Shown here piece by piece: positions 12,694-25,588 of a DNA stretch of 64,000 bases. Positions within the stretch are counted from its first letter, which is position 1, and each line of letters begins with the position of its first letter. This DNA comes from Narthecium ossifragum (Eukaryota > Streptophyta > Magnoliopsida > Dioscoreales > Nartheciaceae). The notes under the pieces were generated by a model. That model did no database searches. It saw only the letters and a program-made list of their open reading frames with translations, and was not told the origin of the DNA. Both the position numbers and the translations under genes were made by a program. The DNA is taken from contig OY986971.1 of assembly GCA_963920575.1 (NCBI GenBank), forward strand, positions 25,128,145-25,192,144. Direction: 5' to 3'.

Positions 12694-13150
12694 GCCTATT
12701 AACTTCGACGAGATGTTTGCAGATATATCCCTCAACGTACAGAGAGAGTCTGAATTGCATATATATCCTTGTCAAAATCATAACTTTGTATATATTGGCG
12801 TTGACCATTTTGACTCGACATAATGTTATGTGTTTGAAATTATCACCAAAATATATATCCACATATATTTAAAACGCATATACGCAAATTCGATATGAAG
12901 AATGCCCACTTTGGTAAAATTACGAAAATAATCATTATGGAATTTATGAATAATTTGAGCTAATTTACCCCAAAACATCTCTCTGCATCTAGCTAGCTAG
13001 CTAGTGCTAGTCTCAGAAAATTAAAAGGATATATATGTCGGCCACTTTACACTTAAAATAATCATAGTGATTAATGTCAAATTTTAGGCAAACTAGTCAA
13101 AGCGTACATATATATACACACACACAGTAATAAGAGAATTTCCGACGTAT
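12006..13150. other. AT-rich non-coding, possible Helitron body
   Basis: No gene was recognised. The sequence may be the body of the element ending at 11973. A (CT)n tract lies inside, and the flanking short frames are artefacts of that tract. Confidence 0.4.
12641..12691. repeat. (CT)n microsatellite
   Basis: About 25 CT units in a row. The overlapping open frames on both strands (poly Ser-Leu or poly Arg-Glu) are products of this repeat. Confidence 0.95.
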
Positions 13151-13184
13151 ATAAAATTTATAGTTGATTTGATGATGATATATA

Positions 13185-13225
13185 TTTTTTTTTTGAAAAG
13201 ATGAGTCCGAAGGCCCAGGGAACAT
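13185..13225 (-). mobile_element. Minute 5'-truncated LINE tail with 33-bp target duplication
   Basis: A T-run followed by GAAAAGATGAGTCCGAAGGC and a few more bases is bracketed by 13152-13184 and 13226-13258. These two 33-base stretches differ at only two positions. On the minus strand this is about 30 bases of LINE 3' end plus a poly(A), the classic outcome of aborted target-primed reverse transcription. The GTCCGAAGGCC core loosely resembles the 3' ends of the two larger LINEs here. Confidence 0.7.
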
Positions 13226-13258
13226 TAAAATTTATAATTGATTTGATAATGATATATA

Positions 13259-13354
13259 ATTGCAAAAAAAAAGCCCTCGTAGTTTTGACTAGCTTTTATC
13301 ATGATCTTATTAATTAACAACTAGTTTATCAAATTTATGCACATATATATTGCA
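13259..13354. other. Short AT-rich spacer
   Basis: AT-rich DNA between the small LINE insertion and the next Helitron end. Nothing was recognised. Confidence 0.4.
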
Positions 13355-13385
13355 CTAGTGGTGCCCCCTACCACCTGGTAGGGTA
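13355..13385 (-). mobile_element. Second Helitron 3' terminus (minus strand)
   Basis: The stem CCCTACCA/TGGTAGGG with a 2-nt loop is followed, on the minus strand, by GGGCACCA and CTAG next to T. Base changes in the stem relative to the 11973 copy are compensated (G-C to A-T pairs), so the hairpin itself is conserved. The body would lie to the right; the 5' end was not found. Confidence 0.6.
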
Positions 13386-14000
13386 ACCACTCACCTACTA
13401 CTCCTAACCAATCACTCACCCACTACCTCTAACCAATCACCTAGGCCACATAGGATGTCATGTAGAATGTCAGGTGCCACATAGGATGCCAAGTAGGATA
13501 AAGGAGTGACAATAGGACAATGGAATAACTACCTTGCTATCATATAAGGATGATATGGAATTAATTGATTAGTAGTTAGATATATGGAGAAAAGTTGCCG
13601 CCTATGCCAATGAATGCAATTTATTCAAGGAGGACATGTTAGGTAGGTTGAGTTGGATGCAATTTGAATGCAAATGGTGGACCATTACAACTATGGCACT
13701 CATCATTCTCCCAATTGAGTTTAATCGATCGTATCTTTGTCCCAATAATTGATTTTTAATAAGTAGCACGAGCAAGATTGGTGGCACTCATCATTCTCTC
13801 TTTACTCCTATGTTCCCTTATTAGCTCCATTTCTCTATTTCTACATGTGTTTAATTACTGTAACGTAGCTAGCTACGTAATAAGTAGTAGCATTAGAATA
13901 TCTCTATCTATTCAGTAAGAACAACCTGAAGGTGGTGCATGCAGTATCCGTAATCCTCATGAGTGTATATATATTTGCTCTTATCGGTTTATCTATTTCT
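13386..14000. other. Non-coding, possible Helitron body
   Basis: Contains short direct repeats (CCTAACCAATCAC, CACATAGGATG) but no gene. Confidence 0.4.
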
Positions 14001-14950
14001 TTATTTTTCATTGTTAAGCCTTTTTTCTACTCCTACTCTAGTTGAATAATTTGTATTTCTAGCTTAATTATTTGAGACTAGCTAGCATATATCTGGTATT
14101 GTCTCGATGACAGGTCGAATACATCAACACAAATGGGCTTTATTAGATAAGCCCAAAGACTAGCTCAATTCACCTTCAAACACAGGACCCAAAGCCCAAG
14201 CTTCTCGACTTAGGCATTTGGGCCAGGAGAACGTCCTGGGCCCATGCCCTGTTGAGAGTTGAGACCACAAACCGGGTAGACGCTAAATGGATCCGAAATA
14301 GGCTTGTGATAAGCCTTGGTCATTCACTACTATTCTAGGCTTTTTTTTTTTTATATATACTTTAAATTCCGCCTCGGCTGAGGTTAGGTTGGTAAGTTGT
14401 TTGGATATGCCAACCTATGAATCTAAACCTAAAAAATTGACTTGACTTATTAGGTGCGCAACTATTCTAGAAACAATATCTAATCAAACTTTGACCATGT
14501 CAACACGGATCGATAGGACTTTTGATTGTCGAACAGCCATCTCGATCTTTGACTAATTAAAAAGCATGGTCACATGCATCAAAGCCCATTGCCCTGCGCA
14601 TATATATCTGAAAAGGATACATAGTTTAAGATTGTCCCTAGAAAAGGCCAGCATACTTCATATACGAGAACCATCCACCAAGGTTCCAATCTTTATAGTA
14701 CATGCCCACACTATAGTCCATACCTAGAAAAACTAGTTGTTTTTAGCGCTACGAACTTAGCATGAAACTTTCTTGGAAGAATAGTTTTAGTACGTAAAAT
14801 ATTAGGAACATGCAATTCGAGACTTACATATAATGGTTCCCATCTCCCAAATTAAGTTAAGACATATATATTAACTTGCATGTGCAATTGGCATATTAAA
14901 AATTACAACTTGAATGCAATCAAAATCCATCAACCTTTCCTAGGTTTCAT
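14000..14950 (+). repeat. Flanking block paralogous to the 3' side of the oxidase gene
   Basis: This block is collinear with 33215-34780 and then 48957-49111. Shared landmarks include AATTTGTATTTC near the start, CCCGAAATAGGC-like text before a T-run, CGGCTGAGGTTAGGTTGGTAA versus GTGGCTGAGGTTGGTAA, CTTTGACCATGTCAACA versus CTTTGACCAAGTCAACA, and ACTAATTAAAAAGC. Later, TTACATATAATGGTTCCC and ACAACTTGAATGCAAT follow in the same order. It looks like the 3' flank of a further, now missing, oxidase copy. Confidence 0.75.
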
Positions 14951-15686
14951 GGAGGTAGCCCGTGTGTTGGAAGTCACTTATAACATGCCTTCCATTATCT
15001 AGGACAACATTTTAAATAATGGAAGGCCTGATCTCCATAAGTTTTTAATTCATATTTCTGCCATATTCTTTCAGTCACCGCGTTCTGCCCGTCGTCTGGC
15101 CGGGAAGGTGCCGGGACTGTCGGCTGGGTGTAGCTCATGACTCTGGCGGGGAGCTCGCCTGGATCATCGCTGATGCCGCGGGAGCGACGAGGGTGGAGGA
15201 AGTAGAGCTCTTGGCATCGCGTGGATTAATTGCATCGGTTGTCATATATCAACTGATGATGCATTATGTGACACGACATTTTGGTGGTAGGGTCATTTTT
15301 ACATCAGTTGATATTACATTGATTGATACATCTAGTCAATCAAACACTGATTTGTACTTATTAATATAAAATACATCAGTTGATGTTAACAACCAAACAA
15401 CCTTTAAGACAAGATGTAGACATAACTACTCCACTTCAATGAATGATTTATAAAAATAATTAAGGGACAAAACTGAGGGGGAAAAATGCTTCAAATGTAA
15501 GTTCTAATCATTTAACACAAAAATTTAAACTGATAGAAAATAATGAGTTTATATTTTTATATTCTAATCAAACTTGAACAGGCTGATCGACAATGATAGA
15601 GGGTCTTTTTCAAGTTTCATTGAACGGTAATGGTCACACTCAAAAGGGAATCCGAAAAAATAAGTGCATTGTTAAATTATGTGCCC
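14951..15686. other. Non-coding, nothing recognised
   Basis: No gene or repeat was identified with confidence. A short direct repeat around ACATCAGTTGAT occurs a few times near 15230-15390. Confidence 0.4.
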
Positions 15687-17250
15687 TCTTTGGCGGGATT
15701 TTTTTTGCCAAATGATACCCCAAGGATCAGTTTTAGCACTTTGATACCCATTCACTGTTTTCTTGTAATTTAATACCCCTCAGTCACTGAAATTACCATC
15801 ATACCCTCACTTTTGGTAATGGCAGCATACATGCATACCATACCACATGACATGGCAAGCAACGTGGGACATTAATTCACGGGGGACATTAATTCCCTGT
15901 CACATGACAAGCAACGATTAGCGACGCCGTACGGCGGTGTCAGCATTAAATGCGTGAGAAGACCTGTCGTGCCGATGGTGCTCGCATTAAATGCGTCTTT
16001 AACTATACGCAGAAATTCGCAAGTACATTTCACAAACGCGTATAAAATACTATTCCACGCGTGGTTATCACTATACACGAGTAGAAAGTATGTTAATGTC
16101 ACACGAAAATAATACTCGCATTTCTCGAAAACCGAGGGTTAGCATACCTTAGAAAGCCTGATAACACTCTAGAATATGAGCCGCCAGATGATCATATGAT
16201 ATTGGCAGGTCTTCTCATGTATTTAATGCTGACATCGCCGTACGTCATCACTAATCGTTGCTTGCTACGTGATGGGAAATTAATGTCCCATGTGAATTAA
16301 TATCTCATGTTGCTTGCCACATCATGTGGCATAGTATGCATGTATTCTGCAATCACCAAAAGGGAGGGTAAGATGGTAATTTCAGTGACCAAGGGGTATC
16401 AAATTACAAAAAAAAAAACAGTGAATGGGTTTCAAAGTGTTTTTTTTTTTGGACAAATTGAGCCGAAGCTTACAAAAGCAGTAAAATAACTAACCATACA
16501 ACACTACGGCTACCATAGCGCCTTACATGTCGCGCCCCGGCCCAGAAAACCCATCCCGGACCGGGACACGAGGGGGAAATTTACATCTACTGACAACCAA
16601 CAGCGGAGATAGAATATAATAAAAATAAAGGGCGGAAGAAAAGTTAACATCAACAATAATAAAACATTAAATACATCAGAGTTATACAAAGTTTACAATA
16701 TTTACAATTTCAAAAGGAAATAATACATCGCCTGAGGTCTCCGCAAACACGCAACAAAAGCCTTCCTGGCCCTCAAACAAGGTCAGTTGGCGACGTGCTG
16801 CCGCAGGACGAACACCGGGGCCCACAGGAGAAGCGCTAGAACCTGCACCTGCAAACGACACGGTCCAGGTAGAAATGAGCCAAAGCTCAGCAGGGTTCTA
16901 CTCTACGACACTCACAAGGAAGGCGACTCCAACCGCACTAACTCTGTGCCAAGTGCTGAGGCCTGCCAGGGACCCCATAAATCCCGTCAATAACCCGAAG
17001 GGCACCTGTCCAAAGTACGTCATCCGATGGCCACTGCTTAGGGGTGGTCCTCCTCCGACAGTCTTTGACACAGGGTGGACAATGACGCTACCCGTAGGAC
17101 ACCCCTCTCCAAGCGGGATCTCCACACTTAGCGGAACAACCGTGGTTACGACAACCATCTCTCAGCACTCAAAGCACAGAGCCAATACAACCCCTAAACT
17201 CCAAATCAAGAGCTAAGTCCTACCAGGGTTCCCACACACCCCATCAATAC

Positions 17251-19822
17251 TGTCACACCCCGACCCAGAAAACCCATCCAAGACGGGGCGTGAGGGGAAA
17301 CCTACACTATTCATCTCCAAGTGGCTCGATACAAAGCGGAATTATAGATAAACTTAAACAATTGTATTCCAGAGGTGAGACGGAAATTCAATTCATATAT
17401 ATACCTCAAGTTGTACTGATACAAGATTTGATACAGAATCCTCCAAGGAAAAGATATAATACATATAATCCCAAAAGTCCTCAAATATGTACATAATTTA
17501 CAAATTCTATCAAAAGTACAACAGTCGTCCTCCAGCAACCTCAAGCACCTCTGGATGTAGTCGCGCCTCCAAAAGCTGATCTCGCCGACTCTACTGAAGA
17601 AGAACTGGCGCCTGCACCTGCAAACGCAGCCCGGGTAGGAGTGAGCGATAAGCTCAGTAGAGTTCTACTTTAACGGCACACTGAAGGGAGGAAAACAACA
17701 ACAGTGTTGTCTCCCAGCTCAAGTCTAACGGATGCCACGGGTCCCATAACCCATCGATGTCCCAAGGGCTCCTGTCATTAACCTCTCTCTTGAACATGTT
17801 ACCAAGATCACCCTAAGCACTAACAGGGGAACAATACCATGCAGGATCACCCTTACCCAGCAGGGATACCACTGCCTGGGGACCACGTCGGGAACACATC
17901 GATTGCATCCTTAGCACTTAGCCTTGGAAGACAACACGACCTCTAAACCTCAAACATTGATCAGAGTCAACTATCGCAAATCCTCAATAACAAGATATTC
18001 TGATTACACAATCACACCCTAATCCTGACTACCCAGCCGCGGTCCTAAGGCTAGATCCGAGCTACCCGAGAGCCTCGGATCGATGATCAACCCATCGCCC
18101 ACCTAACCTCAAATGCCTCTAATGCAATCAAGATGCATGCAATGCTCAGGCACAGATAACAAGATATAAGCATGCAACAAGATGTCATTAATCATACATG
18201 GCTAGGCATAGCTTACAGCTAGCCAAAGGGTAAGCATAGCAAATGCCTCAAATATAGATAATCTACGCTAACCAATCAAACATATGAGCAAAGCATTAAA
18301 CACAGATATACAATAGTCTTCAGTGCTCACTTGCACCTGACAGACTAAGGTTTCACAGTTACCCCGCAGGTAACTTGCCACATTTATACAATAGCCCTTG
18401 GCACACGCCGGCATCAGGCTAAGGTTCCACATTTCCACACTAACTAGCACTCATAGCTAGCTAATGGTTAAACAACCCAATATAGCCTTTAACTACTATC
18501 AAACATGTATTAAAAGCAATCAAAACCATAGATTCGTCCAAAAAGGAAAGTACTCGAATCGATCCTCAAACCCGATAAAAATCCTTTGAAAACTCCCCAA
18601 AACCCACATTCATGCTTCCCAACACGTTTAGAGATCAATCCCCATTGAAAACCATCCAAAAAACCAGGAAACCAAGTTCAAGGGCCCACGGTCAATGCGA
18701 CGGTCGATCTGACGGTCGACCGTGAGGCCAAAACGAGGAAAATCACATGGATGACGGTCGATCGGTCCATCGACCGTGGGAAGTCCGAAATGAGACAGAG
18801 CCTCACGGACGATGCGACGGTCGATCCGACGGTCGACCGTGAGGCGGGATGAAAACAAAGAGGAAGCCCACATCGACCGTGGGAGGCCAAAATCCCGACA
18901 GAGCCTGACGGACGATGCGACGGTCGATCCGACGGTCGACCGTCATGCCCCGAAAGAGTGTATCAACGCTTGACGGTGGATCCACCGATCGATCGTCGGG
19001 CCTTAGGCACAGTTTATCAGAACAGTGCCGGAAATCCAATTTCTTGGATTTCAAGGATCAATTCAAGTTGGAATTCGATGAAACTTTGCAGGCATGCATA
19101 AAAGATGATGGGGAATCCAATGGTACAAAGAAATCATATTTTTGACGGTTAAATCACCAATTTAGGTTAAAATGGCCGAAAACCGATAAACAACGATAAT
19201 ACGAGATTCAACCGATAAAATACGGAAATCGCGAGGTAGGAATACTCGAAATCGTCCACAACACACATGCTACAAGTCACATAACATTCTAAGAAGTACT
19301 CCTACAGCGAAAAGGCATAAAACATATCCTAGGAGAACCCGATCCTAAGATCGAGGTAGAAACACCTACTTGAAGAGATAGGGCAGCTCCTCCACGCATT
19401 CCTCAACTCCGATCGCCGGAAGCCGCTCCTCGAAATCCACACTCCGATGCCCTAGCACCTAACCGCAGGAGAGAGAGAAGAAAGAGAACGACGGGAGAAG
19501 GAAAGAAAGAGAGAAGAGAAAGGGTTTAAATAGAAAGCTGGAAACGATCACAGCCGTCCGATTCGATATCTCCCGATCGAGCTCCGATCTTCCGATCGGA
19601 CGCACCCTAAAGGTTCTAATTAAACACATACATCAATCAAAGGCCATGTGTGCGACGCGAGTGTGAAACTGACCACCAGGGAGCATATTTACCAAAATGC
19701 CACTGGGGTCAAAAACAGCGATGCGATCAACCGATCGCATCCCAAGGCCAACCGAGCCAAACCACAAACCCAGACCCTCGACCTTACACGGTCGGACCAG
19801 GTTGGAGGTACGGGTCCTCACA
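17251..19822 (+). mobile_element. Solo LTR 3 (2.57 kb), innermost insertion
   Basis: Begins TGTCACACCCCGACCCAG and ends GGGTCCTCACA. A perfect AATAC duplication flanks it (17246-17250 and 19823-19827). The body is closely collinear with solo LTR 1, for example AAACGCAGCCCGGGTAGGAG and AGAACCCGATCCTAAGATCG. It belongs to the same subfamily as solo LTR 1 and to a sister subfamily of the LTR it interrupts. Confidence 0.9.
18680..18995. repeat. Palindromic GGTCGATC array in solo LTR 3
   Basis: Five to six imperfect palindromes built on GACGGTCGATC and GGTCGACCGT lie in tandem, matching the block at 10005-10345 in solo LTR 1. Confidence 0.85.
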
Positions 19823-20499
19823 AATACCCCCGGGGTTCCTGTCTGTAGTGCGTCCTCCGATGCCACTGTTTAAGGATTGGGCTTTCTCCGATGATCCCAT
19901 ACACAGGGTGGACAATGACGATAACAGTAGGTCACCCATGCCGGGGTAACGGCGGGCAACACTTAGCTATTGATTCTGGAGTCCTAGGGACAACCCCAAA
20001 CCCACGACAAGCCTATCATGCCTATAATGCACATGAAAGCAAAACAACACAACAATAACAACAGGCAAATATAAAGCAGTAAAGAAGGCAACTAATAATA
20101 ACATAAACAAACATAGCAATAACACTAACAGGTAGATATAAAAGTAGAATAAACAAGCATCAAGCAGGGGCACACCTTCGGCCCATTTATACTAAGCACT
20201 CCCGAGGGTCATGACTCCCTCGGTTCACCACAAAGCAAACAAAATAATCTAAGCAATAAAGGGTACACATGGTAAAGGGGCATACATGGTATCAAGTTTA
20301 TACTACACGATCCCGGGAGTCACCACTCTCCCGGTTCAACCACAAAGCTGTAACAAACAACAGTTCATGACAATAACATTAACCATGCCATTAGAGCGGT
20401 AAATGGACCATCATAGCAAGCCCCGCGGGCAAAACCGCCAAAACCACATGTATACGAAGCCCCGCGGGCAAAACAGCCTCAAACAGGCGTTCAGGCACC

Positions 20500-20840
20500 A
20501 GTTGGATCGATCCAACATATTTGGATCGATCCGACTTGTCCTCGGATCGATCCAACTTGTCCTTGGATCGATCCGCTCGGGAAAACCAAGAAAACATCCA
20601 TAGCCGATCGATCCAATCTGCCCTTGGATCGATCCGACTAGCCTTGGGATTGATCCAACTCACCCTTGGATCGATCTGGCTAGGAAAAACCCCGTAAAGC
20701 CATTCCTTCAGACACTGTTCCTGGGACGAGTTGGATCGATCCAACTTCCACCTTGGATCGATCCGACTTCCACAAATGAACAGGCCGACCTGAGTGCGAT
20801 TTGGATCGATCCAACCACACCTTTGGATCGATCCCACCCG
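20500..20840. repeat. TTGGATCGATCC palindrome array in solo LTR 2
   Basis: About a dozen copies of the 10-bp palindrome GGATCGATCC (some with one change) are spaced roughly 20-60 bases apart, usually followed by AACT or GACT. A second cluster of four lies at 21205-21320. The LTR at 53503 (minus) has the same motif near 53685-53740 and 54515-54590. Confidence 0.9.
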
Positions 20841-21542
20841 GCCCTCCGGCCAGCTTCTGACGGCGAAAACGGCCGGAAAACTAAGCCAAACTTCACCAAA
20901 CTTGGTGAGTTGGTGGAGCCGGTGCTCACGATGCTACACAAGACTTCAAAACCGAAAAACATCGCCTATGCATGAAGATCTACACAAAATACGTTCAAAC
21001 TCGGCGAAATCAACGGAAAACGCGAGGAAAACCCGACGATGTCGCAGGTAGGAACCCTACCTCACAAGAGCTGCTTCAATTCACGAAGCAAGGTCTTGGA
21101 TCTTCCTATCTCCTTCCAAGAAATCGTCGGGAACGAGCTCGGACGCGACGAGATCGGGAAAAGAGAAGAGAAGAAGCCCGGCGTCCGCTCTTATACGGAC
21201 GCTCAGTGCGATTCGGATCGATCCGAACTCCACCTCGGATCGATCCGAGTCCCACTGGCGGCAACTCTTCCCTAGTGCGAGTCGGATCGATCCGAAGTGG
21301 AGTTCGGATCGATCCAACTTGTGCTAGGAAGGGAAATTGGGCCCGGTTCAAGCCCAATTTCGGATCTCTCGATCCCGGGGTCCACCTAACCATCCTATTC
21401 AAACACATACACCAAAACAAGGCCTGTGTGTGCACACGCGGGTGTGAAACAAACCAACAAGGCGTAATTTACCAAATTGCCCTTGCAGTCAACAACGAGC
21501 CAAAGGAATAGAGGAGTGGGTCCTCACATTACAACAAACTAC

Positions 21543-24500
21543 TTACCCAACGGTAGACAAACACACAGGAGGTGGAATGCCCGAGTCCCGCGTCCAAAGC
21601 AAGGTTTCACTTAACTGTCTACCCAGACCAGCGAGGGAGTTCCCTATCCCATTCCTAATTCTTGGGATGAATACGAAAGTTATTTCCTCAAACTTCGATG
21701 CTTCCATGAGCACATGCTGTACTCCATGCACTATATTATCAGGCCACCACCTTCTCCCACTTAAGCAGCCGACCACATCCTTGGAATCCATCTCAAACAC
21801 AGCTTGACGGCATCCTAATGTCCACGCTGTCCTCAGCCCAAGGAAGAATGCTCTCAGCTCCGCATCAAACACCTCGGAGGTAGGTGCCGCAACAGCCGTA
21901 ACCCACCGGACAACCCCATCCGCGTCAATCCCAACGGCCCCTAACCCCACCCTCCCGTGTCGGTCAACCGCAGCATCCGAGCGAATAACCGGAAGGCCAG
22001 GCCGGGCCTGAGGGGGTCTATCCGGATCACCAAACCTTAGGAGCCATTCTTTGGAGTGCCAATAGACAGATCTAGCAGTCACCTCTGGCCTAGGTCCCGC
22101 ACCCTCAAACTCCCACCGATTCCTGCCCTTCCAAATTTCCCATAGAGTATATCCAACCTTGGACTTGAGGGAGACATCAGCTGTACTAGATGAAAGCAGT
22201 ATCTGCCGCCAATAAAGCCATCCTAAACTCTGAAGAAATAAGGCATTACGCCTAAATATACGCTACCAGATTTCAAGGGAAACAGGACATAAGAAAAAAA
22301 GATGATCAACAGACTCTGTCCCACCTCGACAACGAACACACATAGGATCAGAGGCAACTCCAACCCTACAGAGAATCTCCATCACATGAATTTTATTGTG
22401 AAGAAGGCGCCATAAGAAACTTTTAATTCTAGGACCAAAGGGTCCTCTCCATATGCTTTCCCAATGAACAGAGGCCATTATTCTACGAGATCCAAGGGAG
22501 GTTGAGTATAACCAAAGATATGTAGACTTAGAACTGACCATACCTTGCGCTTGAAGAGTCCAAGTAGCCATGTCAACACACCCACTAGGAAGAGGAGTCA
22601 AGAGGATTTGTTCTGCAACAAAATCAGGGAAGAGCCATTTGATAGTATTTCTCTTCCAGTGGCCATTACGTCCCACCAGATTCCCAACTCTGAGCCGCGT
22701 CGGAAGCCTAGCAACATTGAAGAATGTAGGTTTCTTGTTCAATGGAAGATCTAACAGCCACCAATCGTTTAGCACAGAGACTTTGCTATCAAGACCAGGT
22801 TTCCAATGTACAACTAAACGGAGGTCCTGGCAGGCTCTTGAGATCCCTCTCCATGCAGATGATGCAGATTTAGAAGGAGTAGAAGGTGGGAGTACTCCCT
22901 GCCAATTATACTTTGCCTGTACGATCTGTTTCCAAAGAGAGATACCATGCGGAAGGAGTTTGGCTGCACGAACCATACGAAGTGCTCTTTGCCAAGTGGG
23001 AAGATGCCGCAGACCCAGCCCTCCATCTTCAATCTGACAGCATACAGTATCCCAATGAACCACAGAGGTCCCAGACCGCTTCCCCTCCCAGAGGAAGGCC
23101 CACGCAAGGCGGTCGATCTTCTTGAGCACACCTTTGGGAACGTTGGTAGCCATCATCGTATATACTGGCATAGCATGAATGACGTGCCGGAGAAGAGTGA
23201 CACGGCCAGGCAAAGCAAGCTTTGCTCCCTCCCATCGGCCAATTCTGGACGCCACCGCTTCCACCAAAGTTGAGAAGTCAGATGCACTAAGCCTTGATCC
23301 ACTCAAGGGAACCCCTAAGTAACGCCAAGGCTCATGGACTCCAAGATACCCATCTTCCTCGCAATCCTCTGCCTTCTCCCTTCCCATAAAGACGGAGAAA
23401 TTTGAATGTAAGACTTGGCAAGGTTAAGGGCCATACCTGAGACCTCATTATACAAATCAAACAGTTGCCGAAATCGACGTGCCTCGGAGAGGGATGCGTC
23501 AGTAAAGACTATACAATCATCAACATGTAAAAGATGGGAGACCTGAATTGTAGAGTTAGGGAACCTCACCCCACGCAAACCAGATGAGTTGTGATTAAGA
23601 GCAGAGGAGAGCACGCCCTGGACCAAAATGAATAGGAACGGGGAGAGGGGGTCTCCCTGTCGGATGCCACGCTGAGGGAAAACTCTCCCAAAAATCCGCC
23701 CATTAATAATAAAGGAGAAAGATACAGAGGAGACGCAGGCCATGGTCCAGTCAATCCATCTTTCTGGGAAAGCCATCCGCTTTAATACATCTTCTAAGAA
23801 TTTCCACCTCACACAGTCATAGTCAGACCTTATATCAAGTTTAACAGCCATCAGTGGATCAGTTCTCAGTGCAGTAACCATAGAGTGCATCAGTTCCTGT
23901 GCCAGAGCAATATTATCTTGGATGCATCTGCCAGAGACAAAGGCAGATTGCTCAGGCCCAACCAACTTTGGCAACACATCCTTAAGTCTTCTCACCATAA
24001 TAGTAGCAATGATCTTATATAAGATATTGCATAAGCTAATAGGTCTATATTCCTTAATCTTCCTTGGATTAGATACTTTTGAAATTAGAGAAATAAATGT
24101 GCAATTCCATCCTGCAAGCATCCGAGCAGAGCGAAAAAAAATCCAGGACAACAGCAGTGACCTCCATACCAATGATAGGCCAATATGAAGTAAAGAACTC
24201 CAAGGTTAGGCCGTCCGGGCCTGGGCAGCGATTATCACCTATGGACTTGACGGCATCAAACACGTCGGAGGGTGTAACATCGGAAGATAACGATGAAGCC
24301 CACTCAGCAGAGATCTGAGGGAGAGAGATCCCATGGTGACCCATATAATCCTCACCATCTACTCATAGCCTAGCATAGAACTCAGAGAAAGCTTCCCCGA
24401 TATCTTCATTAGTTGTCAAAATCTGCCCGTCCTCAGAGACCAACTCGCGTATAGGGGAACGGTGGTGCCGAGGGTTCACCAAATTATGGAAGTATGCTGA

Positions 24501-25588
24501 GTTAGAATCTCCCTCACAGAGCCATGTTTGACGGTTTGCCTGTGCACGAGCCATATCTTGACGTCGAAGAAGGGCTTCCAGCATATTCTCCAACATTCGA
24601 ATAGATTGCTGATCAGCAACAGGGATCTCCTCCACCTCCTCTCTAGCATAGAGCTCCTCCAAACTTGAAGACACAAGCCTTTGTCTAGTAGCAGCACCCT
24701 GATCCTCATGGATACTCCATCTTTTAACTTCGTTCTTCAAGAGCTTCAATCTCTCTCGGAGAATATGCCCTGGCGTCCCATGTCTTGGCGTTGCCCATAT
24801 CCGCTTGACAAAAGAAGAGAACGTTGGTGACGCCAATAGATGATTCCTCAGGCGAAACATGCCTGGTCCTGAATTATTGTAGTTCGCACAGCCCACGATC
24901 ACAAGAGGACAGTGATCTGAGCCAATCCGAGGTAAATGTCTAACTTCTGCAGAAGGAAACTCTGAACACCACCGGACATTCCCCAGCGCGCGATCAAGGC
25001 GTTTAAGGATCCTTGACCAGCCGTATTGCTCATTACACCATGTGAAGGAGTGACCAACAAATCCTAGGTCAAAAAACCCATTGAGAATTTGAAACTCTAA
25101 GAAGTCCATCACCCCACGGGAGAAGCAAAAGGGCCGCCCTCCTGCTTTTCCTCCTGCGACGTGATAATGTTGAAGTCTCCAATGAGGAGATGAGGGAGAT
25201 CAATGGACTGAAGACAAGAAACATAGTCCCAAAGAACTCTTCTCTCCGTTGTCCTTCTTGCAGCATAAGCAACAGAAACAAGCCATTGGCCTTCCTCCGG
25301 AGAAGTGATAACCCCATGGATTTCCTGAGAAGTGGGTGCAATCCATGTGGTTAGCCCATATTCACAGCGCCAGACGACGAGAATTCCTCCTTTCCCCCCA
25401 TCAGCAGGGAGAAGAAAAGTTCCAAAGCCATCACCCAAGCGACGAGAAAGGTCGATGACGTGGGAGGCCTGCAAAAGAACATCAATCAAAAAAATAGAAT
25501 GTAAGTTGCCGTCTTGGATGAGTCTCCGGCAGGTAAGAAGGGTCATGTATTGGCCAGCACCCTGGCAATTCCAACAAAGAGCTTTCAT
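21543..25588 (-). pseudogene. LINE ORF2: endonuclease-reverse transcriptase-RNase H, disabled
   Basis: The ATG at 25588 overlaps the ORF1 stop by one base (TAATG). Domain order: an APE-type endonuclease (starts MKALCWNCQGAG; LLIGDFNII; GSDHCPLVIV), a reverse transcriptase (YRPISLCNILYKI; QSAFVSGRCIQDNIALAQE; GIRQGDPLSPFLF; LLHVDDCIVF in place of the usual F/YADD), a zf-RVT region (FLWRLLHNKI, MCVRCRGGTESVDHLFFLCP) and an RNase H (RSDAAVD, DAELRAFFLGL, EMDSKDV). The final ADxLA of RNase H reads GNSLAG, so the last catalytic Asp is lost. Lesions: frameshifts near 25111, 24130 and 23350, and in-frame stops at 24363-24365 and 22263-22265. The protein would have copied LINE RNA at nicked target DNA; this copy cannot. 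Confidence 0.9.

Larger units (their letters stand above)
16528..21528 (+). mobile_element. Solo LTR 2 (2.4 kb native), itself interrupted
   Basis: It starts TGTCGCGCCCCGGCCCAG and ends GGGTCCTCACA, with a perfect 5-bp target duplication TTACA (16523-16527 and 21529-21533). It lies in the 3' UTR of the LINE. Bases 17251-19827 are a younger insertion plus its duplication; removing them leaves about 2.42 kb. No internal retrotransposon genes remain. Palindromic GGATCGATCC arrays occur at 20500-20840 and 21205-21320. Confidence 0.88.

Noticed and set aside
12456..12872. Long frames on both strands over the (CT)n tract
   Set aside because: They are poly Ser-Leu or Arg-Glu translations of a microsatellite, with no domain or splice support.
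21106..21511. Overlapping frames rich in Asp-Arg-Ser and Gly-Ser-Ile
   Set aside because: They are translations of the GGATCGATCC palindrome array in a solo LTR.
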